Shown: positions 8,891 to 17,984, counted from the first letter of the stretch. The stretch is 64,000 nt of DNA from a bacterium HR33 (GCA_002923375.1 BEIJ01000002.1:789608-853607); one strand, 5' to 3'. A program made the numbers and translations. Notes: generated by a model from the letters alone, not told the origin.

Positions 8891-10236
8891 TGGTTCGCTC
8901 CCGCCTTAGGCACAACGGTGATAGTGAGACTGTTCTCGGGTACCAAGTAGGTGCGGGCCACTCTCTGGATATCGCTCCCGGTTACCGAGAGGTACTTGTC
9001 GAGCTCGGTGTGTATCTCGTCCAGGCTCGAGTGATAGTGGGCGTAATGCTGCAACTGCTGGGATACGCTCATGGTCGTCTGCATTCCGAAGATGGTAGCA
9101 GCCCGATGGTCGTTCCGCGCTTTGGTCACCTCTTCTTCGGAAACTCCCTGATCTCGGACCCGAGCCACTTCCGCCAGAAGCTGGTGCTCCAGCGCTTCCG
9201 CCGATACCCCCTGATTCGCGATGGCGAACACCAGTATCACACCCGGACCCCGCCGAGACTGGAACTGAGAACCCGCGCCGAAGGCGACTTTCGATTCCCG
9301 CACCAGACTCCGGTGCAGTCTCGAACTCTCTCCCCCACCCAGAATAGTGCTCAGGTGCTGGAGTGCCGGAGTGTCCCCGTGATCATGGGGAGGAGCCCGG
9401 TAGGCAATGATCACCGCAGGCAGATTGGCGTGCTGATCCTCCCAAGTCTTTCGCATCGGACCGGCGTCGAACCGGTAGCGACATTCCACGGGGGGCGGGT
9501 CTCGGCCTCTGGGAATGTCTCCGAAGTACTGCTGGATCAGCCGTTTCGCCTCCGCCGGGTCGAAATCACCTACGATCGTCAGGGTGGCGTTGTTGGGGGC
9601 ATAGTAAAGATCGAAAAAGGCTTGTACATCCTCCACCCGCGCCGCGTCGAGGTCGGCCATGGAACCTATCACACTGTGCGCGTAGGCGAAGCAATCGGTG
9701 GAATCGTAGAGCATCGCCATCCCTTCCACCAGCGCGGGAGCGTACGGTTGATTGTCGACCCTGAGCCGCCGCTCCTCTTTCACCGCCTGCCGCTGGTTCT
9801 CGAAATTCTCCGCCGTAATGGCCAGAGACCGCATGCGGTCGGCCTCGAGCCACAGGCCGAGGTTCAGTCGGTTCGCGGGCAAGGTCTCGAAATAGGCGGT
9901 GCGGTCCTCGTCGGTGGTGCCGTTCATCGTTCCCCCGGCCCGCTCGATGAGCTGGAAGTGCTCGCCCTTTTTCACGTGGGCCGAGCCCTGGAACATCATG
10001 TGCTCGAAGAGATGGGCGAAACCCGAGCGTCCTGGTCTCTCGTTGCGACTGCCCACATTGTACCAGACGTTGACCGTCACGATGGGCGTCGAGTGGTCTT
10101 CCGCCAAAATCACTCTCAAGCCATTGGGAAGGGTGTACTGCTCGTAGGCTATGCGCTGCAACGCCAGGACCGGAGCCCCAGACGGCGCCGCCAGCGCGAG
10201 CGCGACCAGGGGTACCATCAGGTGCCGGAGCTTCAT
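8887..10236 (-). CDS. M16 family zinc metallopeptidase, catalytic subunit
   Basis: A 449-residue exported zinc peptidase. The active-site motif HLFEH is at residues 75-79, with the downstream acidic ligand in the KEERRLR region, as in the insulinase/pitrilysin family. The start chosen is ATG 10236: it is preceded by GAGGAGG at good spacing, begins a clear signal peptide, and overlaps the symporter stop as ATGA. The frame is open a further 18 codons upstream, but that extension has no signal character. It works with the adjacent non-catalytic subunit, probably degrading or processing peptides in the periplasm. Confidence 0.92.
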   Translation of the reverse strand: MKLRHLMVPLVALALAAPSGAPVLALQRIAYEQYTLPNGLRVILAEDHSTPIVTVNVWYNVGSRNERPGRSGFAHLFEHMMFQGSAHVKKGEHFQLIERAGGTMNGTTDEDRTAYFETLPANRLNLGLWLEADRMRSLAITAENFENQRQAVKEERRLRVDNQPYAPALVEGMAMLYDSTDCFAYAHSVIGSMADLDAARVEDVQAFFDLYYAPNNATLTIVGDFDPAEAKRLIQQYFGDIPRGRDPPPVECRYRFDAGPMRKTWEDQHANLPAVIIAYRAPPHDHGDTPALQHLSTILGGGESSRLHRSLVRESKVAFGAGSQFQSRRGPGVILVFAIANQGVSAEALEHQLLAEVARVRDQGVSEEEVTKARNDHRAATIFGMQTTMSVSQQLQHYAHYHSSLDEIHTELDKYLSVTGSDIQRVARTYLVPENSLTITVVPKAGANQ

Positions 10237-11741
10237 GCCGAGACTACCTCCTCGGGAGGGGTGCTGAGACCGCGGCTTACGGCGAGCCATCTGCTAGTAT
10301 GTGCCCCATCCGGAGTCCGCGTCAAGAGCGAGACGATCACCAGCGTAGCGAGGTTCAATGCCAGACCCACCAGGCCTTCGTGAATGCCGAAAGGCCTGAG
10401 TTCCGGGAAGACGACCAACAACCCGGTGATCAGGGTGCCGATCACCAGACCGCTGACTACGCCCGCCGCCGTGGCACGGCGCCAGAGAAAGGCGGCATAG
10501 ACCGAAGGCGCGAGCTGTACGATCGCCCCGTAGGCCACCAGAAGTAGACCGACGAGAGACCTTCCGCTGGTCAGGGCTATGACGAATCCAACAACCCCCG
10601 TAACTAGTGCCACGCGGCGTATCAGAGTGCGGCGCTCCTCGTCGCCTACACGTTTTTGCGCAAGAGGCCGGTAAACGTCCTCTATGGCCATGGAGGCGGC
10701 ACCGTGAACCAAGGCGTCTCCGGTGGACATCGAGGCCGCCAGCGCCCCCGCGCAGAACAGGCCCACTACCAACTCGGGCATCCCGCTGGAAAGCACAATG
10801 TGAGGCATCACCGCGTCAGGCTGGGCGGGAGGGTTGGGATAGAGCACCCCGGCAAACCCGATCACAAACAGCGGAACCAGGAACACTTGGAAGGACGGGA
10901 AGAGAAAGATCGTTCTTCTGATGGTCGCCTCGTCCTTTGCGGCGAAAGCTTTCATGAAAAGATGCGGCCACATCATGAATCCCATCGCCGAAACCAATAT
11001 CGCCGAGCTGTAGGCCGCCGGGTCCCAGGGCGCGCCGTCAGGTCCGAGCCCCGGAGCGGTAAGCAGCTCCGGCCGCACCTGAGCAATCTGTTCGAACATG
11101 GGACCGATTCCTCCGTAAAGGCGATAGGGGAGATAGAGTCCCAGCGTCCAGGCGATGGCGATCATGAACACGCCTTGGAAAACATTGGTCCAGCCTACGC
11201 CCATCACTCCCGAGTGCCAGACGTACAGCAAAACCACCCCGTAGGCCGCCGCGGCGCCGAGCCATTGCGGTATATGCCCGGCCGTCACCTGCTCTATGAC
11301 AATGCCTGCACCTTTCATCTGGAGTGCGATGTAGGGCAGGCTCGCTATGACGCTTACGCTACCGGCTGCTATCGCTACCCAGCGGCTCTGGAACCGGTGC
11401 GCCAGCATCGACGCCTGGGTTACGTAGCCATGCACCCGGCCTACCCGCGCGGCCCAGGGCCCCAGGGCGAGGAAGGGAGCCATCCCCAGCACGCCGTAGG
11501 ACAGGATGTAGTATGCGGCACCTCCCCGGCTGTAAGCCCAACCGGGTCCTCCGAGGAAAGCAAACGCCGAGAAGATGCTGGCTCCGGTCACGAAGTACAT
11601 GAGGACGGTACCGAACCCGCGATCGCCCGCTACATATCCGGCAACCGAGCGCGAAGAACGCCTGGCCGGGATGATCCCCACCGCCAGATTGGCGAGCAAC
11701 CAGGCCGCTACTACCGCAGCCACTATCCGCCAGTCGCTCAT
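10233..11741 (-). CDS. Sodium:solute symporter (SSS family)
   Basis: A 502-residue inner-membrane protein with about 12-13 hydrophobic helices and the SSS-type glycine-rich segment SAFAFLGGPGWAYSRG in an early helix. The family couples sodium entry to uptake of organic solutes; the substrate cannot be read from sequence. The start is ATG 11741, which overlaps the stop of the DUF3311 gene as ATGA; the open frame extends 19 codons further but begins with unlikely charged residues. The adjacent DUF3311 protein is a common partner of SSS carriers. Peptidase genes downstream and an aminotransferase upstream fit amino-acid or carboxylate uptake, which is inference. Confidence 0.88.
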   Translation of the reverse strand: MSDWRIVAAVVAAWLLANLAVGIIPARRSSRSVAGYVAGDRGFGTVLMYFVTGASIFSAFAFLGGPGWAYSRGGAAYYILSYGVLGMAPFLALGPWAARVGRVHGYVTQASMLAHRFQSRWVAIAAGSVSVIASLPYIALQMKGAGIVIEQVTAGHIPQWLGAAAAYGVVLLYVWHSGVMGVGWTNVFQGVFMIAIAWTLGLYLPYRLYGGIGPMFEQIAQVRPELLTAPGLGPDGAPWDPAAYSSAILVSAMGFMMWPHLFMKAFAAKDEATIRRTIFLFPSFQVFLVPLFVIGFAGVLYPNPPAQPDAVMPHIVLSSGMPELVVGLFCAGALAASMSTGDALVHGAASMAIEDVYRPLAQKRVGDEERRTLIRRVALVTGVVGFVIALTSGRSLVGLLLVAYGAIVQLAPSVYAAFLWRRATAAGVVSGLVIGTLITGLLVVFPELRPFGIHEGLVGLALNLATLVIVSLLTRTPDGAHTSRWLAVSRGLSTPPEEVVSA

Positions 11742-11938
11742 CGCCGATTCTCCGCGAGATAGACCAGAAAGAAGACGATCCCCGCGCCGATCACCCAACC
11801 CACGACCCAGGCAAAGGAGAAGGGGAGGCCCAAGACCAAGGGGTAGACGGTATTGAAGGGGCGCACCCCGGGAAAGGTGACGGCGATGGCCATGAGAACG
11901 AAGTAGCAGGCGGCGAAGAGTCGTACCGCGGTGCGCAT
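11738..11938 (-). CDS. DUF3311 small membrane protein
   Basis: A 66-residue protein with two transmembrane helices (about 6-25 and 35-60), matching the size and pattern of DUF3311 proteins, which are typically encoded immediately upstream of SSS-family symporters. It overlaps the symporter start by four bases and starts 3 bp after the aminotransferase stop. It probably acts as an accessory subunit of the carrier; no biochemical function is known to me. Confidence 0.8.
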   Translation of the reverse strand: MRTAVRLFAACYFVLMAIAVTFPGVRPFNTVYPLVLGLPFSFAWVVGWVIGAGIVFFLVYLAENRR

Positions 11939-11941
11939 GGC

Positions 11942-12781
11942 TCAGCGCGTCCGTTCCTTGAAGCGCTCCAGCAGGCGCTGTGCGATCGGCCCGGGCCTGC
12001 CGCCGCCTACCGCCTGGCCGTCCAAGCGCACCACCGGGAGGATCTCCACCGTGGTCCCGACTATGAAGATCTCTTCCGCCCTCGGCAGCTGATGGTAGTG
12101 CACCGGTACCTCTCGAGCTTCGATTCCTTCGTCGCGGCAGATCTCGAGCACCACGTCCCTGGTGATGGACGGAAGTATGTAATTGGTCTTGGGAGCGGTA
12201 CGCACCTCGCCGTCCAACACGAAGAAAACACTGGTGTGGCTCCCCTCCAGGACCACGCCGTCCCGTACCAGCAGCGCTTCCTGGGCTCCCAGGCGGCGGG
12301 CGCGCTGGTTCGCCAAGCAGTTAGCCAAGAGCTGCACCGACTTGATATCGCAGCGCGCCCACCTCGTGTCCGGCACCGTGATAGCGGCGATACCGATTGC
12401 CGGATCTCCTTTCGGAGCAAACCGACCCGCTTGGGCGTAAACCGTCGGCGGTACCGAGGGCTCCGGGAAGAAGTGGGTCCTAGGTGCCGCGCCCCGCGTG
12501 ACCTGGAGATACACTGTAGCATCGCCCCGCGAGAGCGAGTTCCTCTCTATCAGCTCCCGGCAAACGTGGGCCAGCGATTCGGAGTCCGCCCCTGCGATTT
12601 CCAGCTCTTCGAGACCGTAGCGCAGCCGGGCCAGATGAGGCTCCAGAGCAAAGAGCCGGCCTTCGTAGGATCGCACCACCTCGTACACCCCGTCCCCAAA
12701 GAGAAACCCCCGGTCATCCGGAGAAAGACGCACTTGCTCCTTGGGCAAGAACTGTCCGTTGAAATAGACGATCTGGTTCAT
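11942..12781 (-). CDS. dat: D-amino-acid aminotransferase (class IV)
   Basis: A 279-residue fold-type IV PLP enzyme. Lys147 in DIKSVQLLAN is the Schiff-base lysine. The motif RGAAPRTHFFP (Arg101, His103) matches the substrate-carboxylate trap of D-alanine aminotransferases rather than branched-chain enzymes, so D-amino-acid transamination with 2-oxoglutarate is the best call. A branched-chain or aminodeoxychorismate-lyase-like activity is the alternative. It lies 3 bp downstream of the Cys/His protein gene and 3 bp upstream of DUF3311. Confidence 0.82.
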   Translation of the reverse strand: MNQIVYFNGQFLPKEQVRLSPDDRGFLFGDGVYEVVRSYEGRLFALEPHLARLRYGLEELEIAGADSESLAHVCRELIERNSLSRGDATVYLQVTRGAAPRTHFFPEPSVPPTVYAQAGRFAPKGDPAIGIAAITVPDTRWARCDIKSVQLLANCLANQRARRLGAQEALLVRDGVVLEGSHTSVFFVLDGEVRTAPKTNYILPSITRDVVLEICRDEGIEAREVPVHYHQLPRAEEIFIVGTTVEILPVVRLDGQAVGGGRPGPIAQRLLERFKERTR

Positions 12782-12784
12782 GGG

Positions 12785-13441
12785 CTAAATCCAATGCTCC
12801 CTGCCGCGCAAAGCCGGCGTGCCATAGCGGTTTCCCGTGCGTTGAACATAGCTGCGATAGCGCTCCTTGAGCTTCCGGTAGCGCCGGTCGCTGGTCCTGA
12901 GGGGGACATGAGGAAGGTCGATCAAGTATCGCTCGATCTCTCCGGCTCCGCGATCGCACCAGCGCCACCGGTCGGTCCCGGCCAGGCGCAGATCCGCCAG
13001 GGCATAGGCGGTGATCCGCGCTTCCCCATCGTCCACATAGGGTTCGTAATAACTGTACGCCAGAGAGCGAATCGAACGATAAACCGGACGCCGCCCCTGC
13101 AAGCCGTCGTCCCGGGACTTGCCCACCGCACCCCACCTGCGGGCTCGCCTAAAGACGAAGACCACGTGGTCCAATCCGTCGGCCGACTCCAGGTCCAAAA
13201 GAAGGGGAGGGTATCCGTGAAACTCCAGGATGGTGGCACAAGCCAGAGCCGCCTCGAGACAATGGGCGCGCTTGAACCGCACCACGCCCCGAAAAGATCG
13301 CACCGGCCGCCCGGATCCTCCGGAGTTGTAGGCTAGAGAGTGAAGCCACCTCTGCACCTCCTCCGGAGTGCGACAGCGGTCCACGATCTCCCGCTCCTGC
13401 GGGCCGAGCCGATCCCAAAGAACTCTCAGCGGGCGGTCCAT
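12785..13441 (-). CDS. Predicted transglutaminase/cysteine-peptidase-like protein
   Basis: A 218-residue cytosolic protein. A KRAHCLEAAL segment places a Cys at the head of a helix, followed about 30 residues later by DGLDHVVFVF with a His in a strand and then by WGAVGKS. This Cys...His order is that of papain/transglutaminase-like folds, so an enzyme of that superfamily is inferred. The start is ATG 13441, 16 bp inside the DUF423 gene; the frame stays open far upstream only as a shadow of that gene. I do not recognise a characterised relative. Confidence 0.6.
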   Translation of the reverse strand: MDRPLRVLWDRLGPQEREIVDRCRTPEEVQRWLHSLAYNSGGSGRPVRSFRGVVRFKRAHCLEAALACATILEFHGYPPLLLDLESADGLDHVVFVFRRARRWGAVGKSRDDGLQGRRPVYRSIRSLAYSYYEPYVDDGEARITAYALADLRLAGTDRWRWCDRGAGEIERYLIDLPHVPLRTSDRRYRKLKERYRSYVQRTGNRYGTPALRGREHWI

Positions 13442-13803
13442 ATTCCCCAGGCCAAAGCGATCCAGCCGGCTATGAAGCATACACCGCCCAGCGGCGTGAC
13501 CGCGCCCCACCATCGCGCCCCGGTGAGCGCGAGCAGATACAGCGATCCGCTGAACAGTACTGTCCCGACGGCAAACGCCCAGCCCGCCCACACGGCCGCC
13601 GAAACCCCGAAGCGGCTGCTCGTCCAAGCTGCAGCAAACAGGCCCAAAGCGTGGTACATCTGGTACCTGACGGCGGTTTCGAACACTCCCAGCAGCTCGA
13701 CACTCAAGCGCCCCCGCAGGGCGTGCGCGCCAAAGGCACCCGCCGCTACGGATGTCGCCGCCGAAATGGCTCCCAGTAGCGCAAGCCACCTAACCGGATC
13801 CAC
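13426..13803 (-). CDS. DUF423 (YgdD-like) membrane protein
   Basis: About 125 residues with four predicted transmembrane helices and the family signature of small residues (AATSVAAGAFGAHALRG) in the first helix and loop. A TTG at 13809 is also in frame, but GGAGG directly abuts it with no spacer. The GTG at 13803 has that GGAGG six bases upstream, so it is the more credible start. It lies between the DUF2007 gene and the Cys/His enzyme gene in the long operon. Function is unknown across the family. Confidence 0.8.
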   Translation of the reverse strand: MDPVRWLALLGAISAATSVAAGAFGAHALRGRLSVELLGVFETAVRYQMYHALGLFAAAWTSSRFGVSAAVWAGWAFAVGTVLFSGSLYLLALTGARWWGAVTPLGGVCFIAGWIALAWGIWTAR

Positions 13804-13805
13804 TG

Positions 13806-14024
13806 TCAACCTCCGGGCTCGTCCAGCGACTCCAGTACCATCCTCGCCTCCTCCAACCGCTCCCTCGCAACCAGCAGGCTGGCTCCCGGAGGTAACGGCC
13901 CCGTACCTATTCCCTCAGCCGATTGAATGACGTAGGGAATACCCGCCTGTTGCAGCAGGCCCGCTGCTATCTCGGCCTCTAGCCTCGTTCTGAAGGTCGC
14001 CACTACCACCGTATCGCCGGACAT
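13806..14024 (-). CDS. DUF2007 putative signal-transducing protein
   Basis: A 72-residue soluble protein. The opening beta strand (VVVATFRTRLEAEIAAGLL), the following IPYVIQS strand and the terminal helix after LLVARE match DUF2007, a small ferredoxin-like fold domain. It probably binds a ligand or partner, with no known activity. It begins 48 bp after the DASS stop, and its TGA adjoins the DUF423 start region. Confidence 0.75.
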   Translation of the reverse strand: MSGDTVVVATFRTRLEAEIAAGLLQQAGIPYVIQSAEGIGTGPLPPGASLLVARERLEEARMVLESLDEPGG

Positions 14025-14048
14025 CTCGAGACCCGTTACTCCCTCAAC

Positions 14049-14124
14049 TACCCCACAGCATTACGGACACGGTCACGACCAAAATGTACCCCACAGCATT
14101 ACGGACACCGTGACGACCAAAATG
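14049..14124. repeat. 38-bp imperfect tandem duplication at the DASS gene end
   Basis: Bases 14049-14086 and 14087-14124 are two head-to-tail copies of a 38-bp unit, differing at two positions. On the minus strand each copy encodes the residues ILVVTVSVMLWG, but because 38 is not a multiple of three the second copy falls out of frame, replacing the former C-terminal end with a few new residues before TGA at 14073. Confidence 0.92.
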
Positions 14125-15500
14125 GACGCGAAGTTCAAGGTCAGCCCGGCCCGGGCCATGTCTCCTGGACCTACAGCCCCGGAGCCGAAGACGATAGCAT
14201 TGGGCGGCGTCGCCACGGGCAGCATGAATGCCATGGACGCTCCCAAGGCGCCCGCAGCCATAAGGGGCAGCCCCGGAACTCCCAACCCGCCGGCCACTCC
14301 TGCGAGCAGTGGCATCCCCAGCGCCGCGGTCGCGGTGTTGCTGGTCAGTTCCGTGAGAAATACGAACAATGTGGTGCACGACAGCGCTATCAGTACCGGT
14401 GGAGCGCCCCTCAAGCCCTCCAACCTGGCTCCGATCCATTGGGTCAGGCCACTGGCTTCGAAAGCTCCCGCCAAGGCCAACCCGCCTCCGAACAACAACA
14501 GAATCCCCCAAGGGATCGTTCTGGCGGTGTCCCAATCCAGCGCGACCCGGTACCGAGATCGGGGCAGGGGAACCACGAACAGGAGCAACGCCGCGGCTAT
14601 GGCGATCGCCGGATCCGAGATCCCCGGTAAGAAATCGCTCAGCCCGGGAATCCGGACCGCTCCCAGGACTTTCGGCTCCCGGAAGATCCAGGCCAAAGCT
14701 GTCGCTCCGAAGATTCCCATCACGAACCGCTCGCCGAACTCCATGCGTCCCAGCGACGCGGCTTCGCGCCTGATGTGTTCTTCTAGACCGCTTACGGTAC
14801 CTCGGACGCCAAACGTCGTTACCAGAACGACCCAACAAATCAAACACATGACCAGTGCTACCGGTAATCCCAATACCATCCAGTCTCCGAAGCTCACTTC
14901 GCGTCCCAAAAGCTCCCTGGCGTTGGCTGCGAAAATGGCGTTGGGCGGCGTACCGATCAGAGTGGCCACCCCGCCGATGGAAGATCCATACGCGACAGCG
15001 AGCATCAAAGCGGTGGGAAAACCTCCCGAGCGCGATCCTCTGCCGGCGGTAACCGCCAGAGCGATGGGTAGCATCATGACCGCCGTTGCGGTGTTGGATA
15101 TCCACATGCTCACGGCGGCGGAGGCTAGCAAAAACGCCAGCACTACGCGCCGCGCCTCGACCCCCACCATACTTACCGCGGCCAGCGCCACTCTCCGGTG
15201 TAACTCCCATCGCTCCAAGGTGGCGGCCAGCAAAAATCCGCCCAAAAATAGGAAAATCACCGGATCTGCATAGGACGCGGTTACCTGGCCCAGCGGCCGC
15301 GCGCCGAGTAGCGGCAGAAAGACAATCGGCAAAAGCGCGGTGGCTTCCAGCGCGATGACTCCCGTGAGCCACCACAGGGCCATCCACGCCGCCAGACCCG
15401 CCACCCGCCAGGCAGCTTCCTCCATGCCCCCGGGGGGCGGTAGCACAAGGACGCCCAGCAGGCAAGCGGGTCCGCCCAGAAGCAGCGCGCTCCGCTTCAC
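14073..15500 (-). CDS. DASS/SLC13-type dicarboxylate carrier
   Basis: A 475-residue integral membrane protein with about 12 helices. It carries both DASS signature segments, SNTATAVMMLP and SNTATAALGMP, each an SNT motif in a helical hairpin that binds sodium and carboxylate. The start is GTG 15500, which overlaps the amidohydrolase stop as GTGA; upstream codons in the same frame are a shadow of that gene. It likely imports or exports di- or tricarboxylates with sodium. The C-terminal residues were altered by a 38-bp tandem duplication, probably harmlessly. Confidence 0.88.
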   Translation of the reverse strand: MKRSALLLGGPACLLGVLVLPPPGGMEEAAWRVAGLAAWMALWWLTGVIALEATALLPIVFLPLLGARPLGQVTASYADPVIFLFLGGFLLAATLERWELHRRVALAAVSMVGVEARRVVLAFLLASAAVSMWISNTATAVMMLPIALAVTAGRGSRSGGFPTALMLAVAYGSSIGGVATLIGTPPNAIFAANARELLGREVSFGDWMVLGLPVALVMCLICWVVLVTTFGVRGTVSGLEEHIRREAASLGRMEFGERFVMGIFGATALAWIFREPKVLGAVRIPGLSDFLPGISDPAIAIAAALLLFVVPLPRSRYRVALDWDTARTIPWGILLLFGGGLALAGAFEASGLTQWIGARLEGLRGAPPVLIALSCTTLFVFLTELTSNTATAALGMPLLAGVAGGLGVPGLPLMAAGALGASMAFMLPVATPPNAIVFGSGAVGPGDMARAGLTLNFASILVVTVSVMLWGTFWS

Positions 15501-16366
15501 CGCGGCGGGAAAAGCTCCATGGGGGTGATCCGGGTGGCTCTTTCTTTCAGCGATTCGGGGAGGGGCAGGGATAGAAACTGCTCCAGGTTCTCTCCCATTC
15601 CGTTCACTCCCGGACTGGGCCAATCGGTGCCCCAGAGCAGCCGCCCCTCCAGTTCCGCCAGCCGCGGGAAATACTCCAGCAGCCGTTTGGGGGGAATGCC
15701 CGAGAGCTCCAGATACACGTTGCGGTGGCGGCGCAGGATGAAAAACGCCTCGTCGCACCACAGGGGCCTGCCCCCGTGCGCCATGAGAATTACCAGATCC
15801 GGAAAGTCGATTGCCATGTCGTCCAGCTCCATCGGCCGCCCGTACTTGCACCGCGCCCCCGGGAACACCGAGGTGCCGGTGTGAACCATGACCGGCAGGC
15901 CGCGCTCCTCGCACCGGCGATAAATCCGGGCAAGGGCCTCCAGTCCCATGGTGTATGCGTTCGCAGGATAGAGCTGATGCGGGGGATGGATCTTGATACA
16001 GCGAATTCCCAGCCGCAGCAGCTCCTCCACCTGTCCCTCCGGATCGCGGGTAAAGCGCGGGTGGACGCCACCAAAGGGGAGCAGTCTATCGGGAGCCGCC
16101 TCCGCGTAGCGGGCGGCGAATTCGTTGGTCTCGTCGGTAAAGCCCATGACGTCGGGGCTGGGGTAGTTGATCAGTCCCACCCGCGCGATCCCGTCACGAT
16201 CCATGATCTCCAGCAGCGCCCGGGGATCGTCCATGAGAGCCAGCAGCCGCTCCCAGTGATCTTCCTTGCCACGCCGCATGACTTCGGCCACAGCCGGCTT
16301 CAGCTGCCGCCACGGCTGGATGTGGATATGGATATCGGTAACTCCGGGCCGCGCGGAAGAGTTCAT
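15497..16366 (-). CDS. Amidohydrolase family 2 (TIM-barrel metal hydrolase)
   Basis: A 289-residue protein of the ACMSD-like amidohydrolase-2 group. The metal-site HxH is in TDIHIHIQPW near the N-terminus, further His are in KIHPPHQ, MVHTGT and MAHGG, and the terminal Asp is in LLWGTDWPSP. The enzyme could hydrolyse or decarboxylate an aromatic-derived acid. The ATG at 16366 overlaps the crotonase stop (ATGA), and the GTG of the carrier overlaps its own stop. The neighbourhood suggests a role linked to aromatic-acid breakdown products; the substrate is unknown. Confidence 0.82.
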   Translation of the reverse strand: MNSSARPGVTDIHIHIQPWRQLKPAVAEVMRRGKEDHWERLLALMDDPRALLEIMDRDGIARVGLINYPSPDVMGFTDETNEFAARYAEAAPDRLLPFGGVHPRFTRDPEGQVEELLRLGIRCIKIHPPHQLYPANAYTMGLEALARIYRRCEERGLPVMVHTGTSVFPGARCKYGRPMELDDMAIDFPDLVILMAHGGRPLWCDEAFFILRRHRNVYLELSGIPPKRLLEYFPRLAELEGRLLWGTDWPSPGVNGMGENLEQFLSLPLPESLKERATRITPMELFPPR

Positions 16367-17145
16367 CGGCCTTTGAAAACCGGAGCGCGCTTCTCCAGAA
16401 AGGCGCGAACTCCCTCCTCCTTGTCCTCCGACGAAAACGCCAAGCCGAACAGCGTGGTCTCGTGGCGCAGGCCCTCGTCGAGAGATGTCCGCACGCTGGC
16501 CCTCACCGCCCACTTGATCAGTTCCAGGGCCACGGGGCTCTTGCTGGCGATCTTCTCCGCCAGCGCTCGCACCCGCGGCATCAACTCCGCTGCGGGCACC
16601 ACCTCGTCCACCAACCCGATGCGCAGAGCTTCCGCCGCGTCTATCGGATCGCCGGTGTAGAGTAGCTTGAACGCGTTACCCAACCCGACTAGGCGGGGCA
16701 GGCGCTGCGTTCCGCCCCCTCCCGGAATGATCCCGAGATTGATCTCGGGCTGACCCAGCTTGGCCGTGTCCGCCGCGATCCGAATGTCACAGGCCATGGC
16801 CAGCTCGCAACCGCCTCCCAAGCAATAGCCGTTGATCGCGGCGATGATCGGCTTGGGAAAGGCGTCCACCGCCGCATAGACCGGCGAGGCCAACATGGCT
16901 CGGAACTGGTCCACCGGGGTGCGCCCTGCGAACTCGCCGATATCGGCACCCGCTATGAAAGCCTTGTCACCCGCTCCGGTGAGCACTACCACCCGCACCG
17001 CGGGATCGCCTTTCATCTGGTCGAGATAGGCCAGCAATTCGGAACGGGTTTCCGCGTTGAGCGCGTTGCGCTTCTCGGGGCGGTTGACCGTGAGCACGGC
17101 TACTCCGCCGCTTACCTCCTTCAGGACGTTTTTTCCTTCGGCCAT
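16363..17145 (-). CDS. Enoyl-CoA hydratase/isomerase (crotonase)
   Basis: A 260-residue crotonase. The first oxyanion-hole segment is FIAGADIGEF. The later GGGCELAMACDIRIA and the Glu-bearing PEINLGIIPGGGGTQRLPR stretch carry both glutamates of classical enoyl-CoA hydratases, so trans-enoyl-CoA hydration is likely. It overlaps the upstream dehydrogenase gene by 25 bp. It is one of three crotonases in this operon and probably supplies the beta-oxidation hydratase step. Confidence 0.9.
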   Translation of the reverse strand: MAEGKNVLKEVSGGVAVLTVNRPEKRNALNAETRSELLAYLDQMKGDPAVRVVVLTGAGDKAFIAGADIGEFAGRTPVDQFRAMLASPVYAAVDAFPKPIIAAINGYCLGGGCELAMACDIRIAADTAKLGQPEINLGIIPGGGGTQRLPRLVGLGNAFKLLYTGDPIDAAEALRIGLVDEVVPAAELMPRVRALAEKIASKSPVALELIKWAVRASVRTSLDEGLRHETTLFGLAFSSEDKEEGVRAFLEKRAPVFKGR

Positions 17146-17984
17146 TGGTAGAATCCTTTCCCGGTTTTCTTCCCCAACTCGCCGGCGCGGACCTTGGCCC
17201 GCAAAATCTCCGGCGGCCGATAATGAGGTTCCCCCAATTTGGCGAACAGATACTCGGCAATCGCCAGCCTTACGTCCAGCCCCACCAGGTCGCTCACCTT
17301 GAGCGGACCCATAGGATGGCCGTAACCCAACTCCATCGCCTTGTCGATATCCTCGGCGCTGGCTACACCCTGTTCCAGCATCCGCATCGCTTCGAGACCA
17401 AGCACTACACCCAGCCTAGAGGATGCGAAGCCGGGAGTGTCCCGCACCACAATAGGCTCCTTGCCCATCCGAATCGCTACATCCCGCACCAGATCCACTG
17501 CAGCGGGGTCGGTGCGATCGTGCCGGACGATCTCCACCAGCTTCATGATGTGTACCGGATTGAAGAAGTGCATCCCCAGCACCCGCTCGGCCCTTCGAGT
17601 GGCCGAGGCGATTTCGCCCACCGAAAGCGAAGAAGTGTTCGTCGCGAGCAGCGCGGCGGCCGGTGCCATGCGGTCCAGCTCGCCGAACAAGCGGCGCTTG
17701 GCTTCGAGATCCTCCACTATAGCCTCGATCACCAGATCCGCGGAATCCACCGCTTCCGCCAGCGCCTCCCGGAGAACAATCCGCGAAAGGGTTGCAGTCT
17801 TTAGTTCCGGGGTAACTTTTCCCCGCTGCACGCCCCCTTCCAAATTGGCTTCGATACGGCGCAGGGCATCTTCCAGGGCTTCCTTGCGCGAGTCGGTAAG
17901 AAAGGTTTCGAAACCCGCCATGGCGGCGACCTGGGCAATCCCGTGACCCATAGTCCCGGCTCCAACTACGGCTACCCGCTTCAC
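17121..17984 (-). CDS. 3-hydroxyacyl-CoA dehydrogenase
   Basis: A 287-residue NAD-dependent enzyme. A Rossmann motif VVGAGTMGHGIAQ opens the protein. TNTSSLSV and HFFNPVHIMKLVE carry the catalytic Ser/His, and DTPGFASSRLG begins the C-terminal helical domain. The start GTG 17984 overlaps the GDPD stop (GTGA). In the phenylacetate pathway this is the PaaH-type step, oxidising a 3-hydroxyacyl-CoA; straight-chain 3-hydroxybutyryl-CoA is the alternative substrate. Confidence 0.9.
   Translation of the reverse strand: MKRVAVVGAGTMGHGIAQVAAMAGFETFLTDSRKEALEDALRRIEANLEGGVQRGKVTPELKTATLSRIVLREALAEAVDSADLVIEAIVEDLEAKRRLFGELDRMAPAAALLATNTSSLSVGEIASATRRAERVLGMHFFNPVHIMKLVEIVRHDRTDPAAVDLVRDVAIRMGKEPIVVRDTPGFASSRLGVVLGLEAMRMLEQGVASAEDIDKAMELGYGHPMGPLKVSDLVGLDVRLAIAEYLFAKLGEPHYRPPEILRAKVRAGELGKKTGKGFYQWPKEKTS

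Noticed and set aside
12092-13336. Long plus-strand frame of about 414 codons
   Set aside because: Antisense shadow of the aminotransferase and the Cys/His protein, with no motif.
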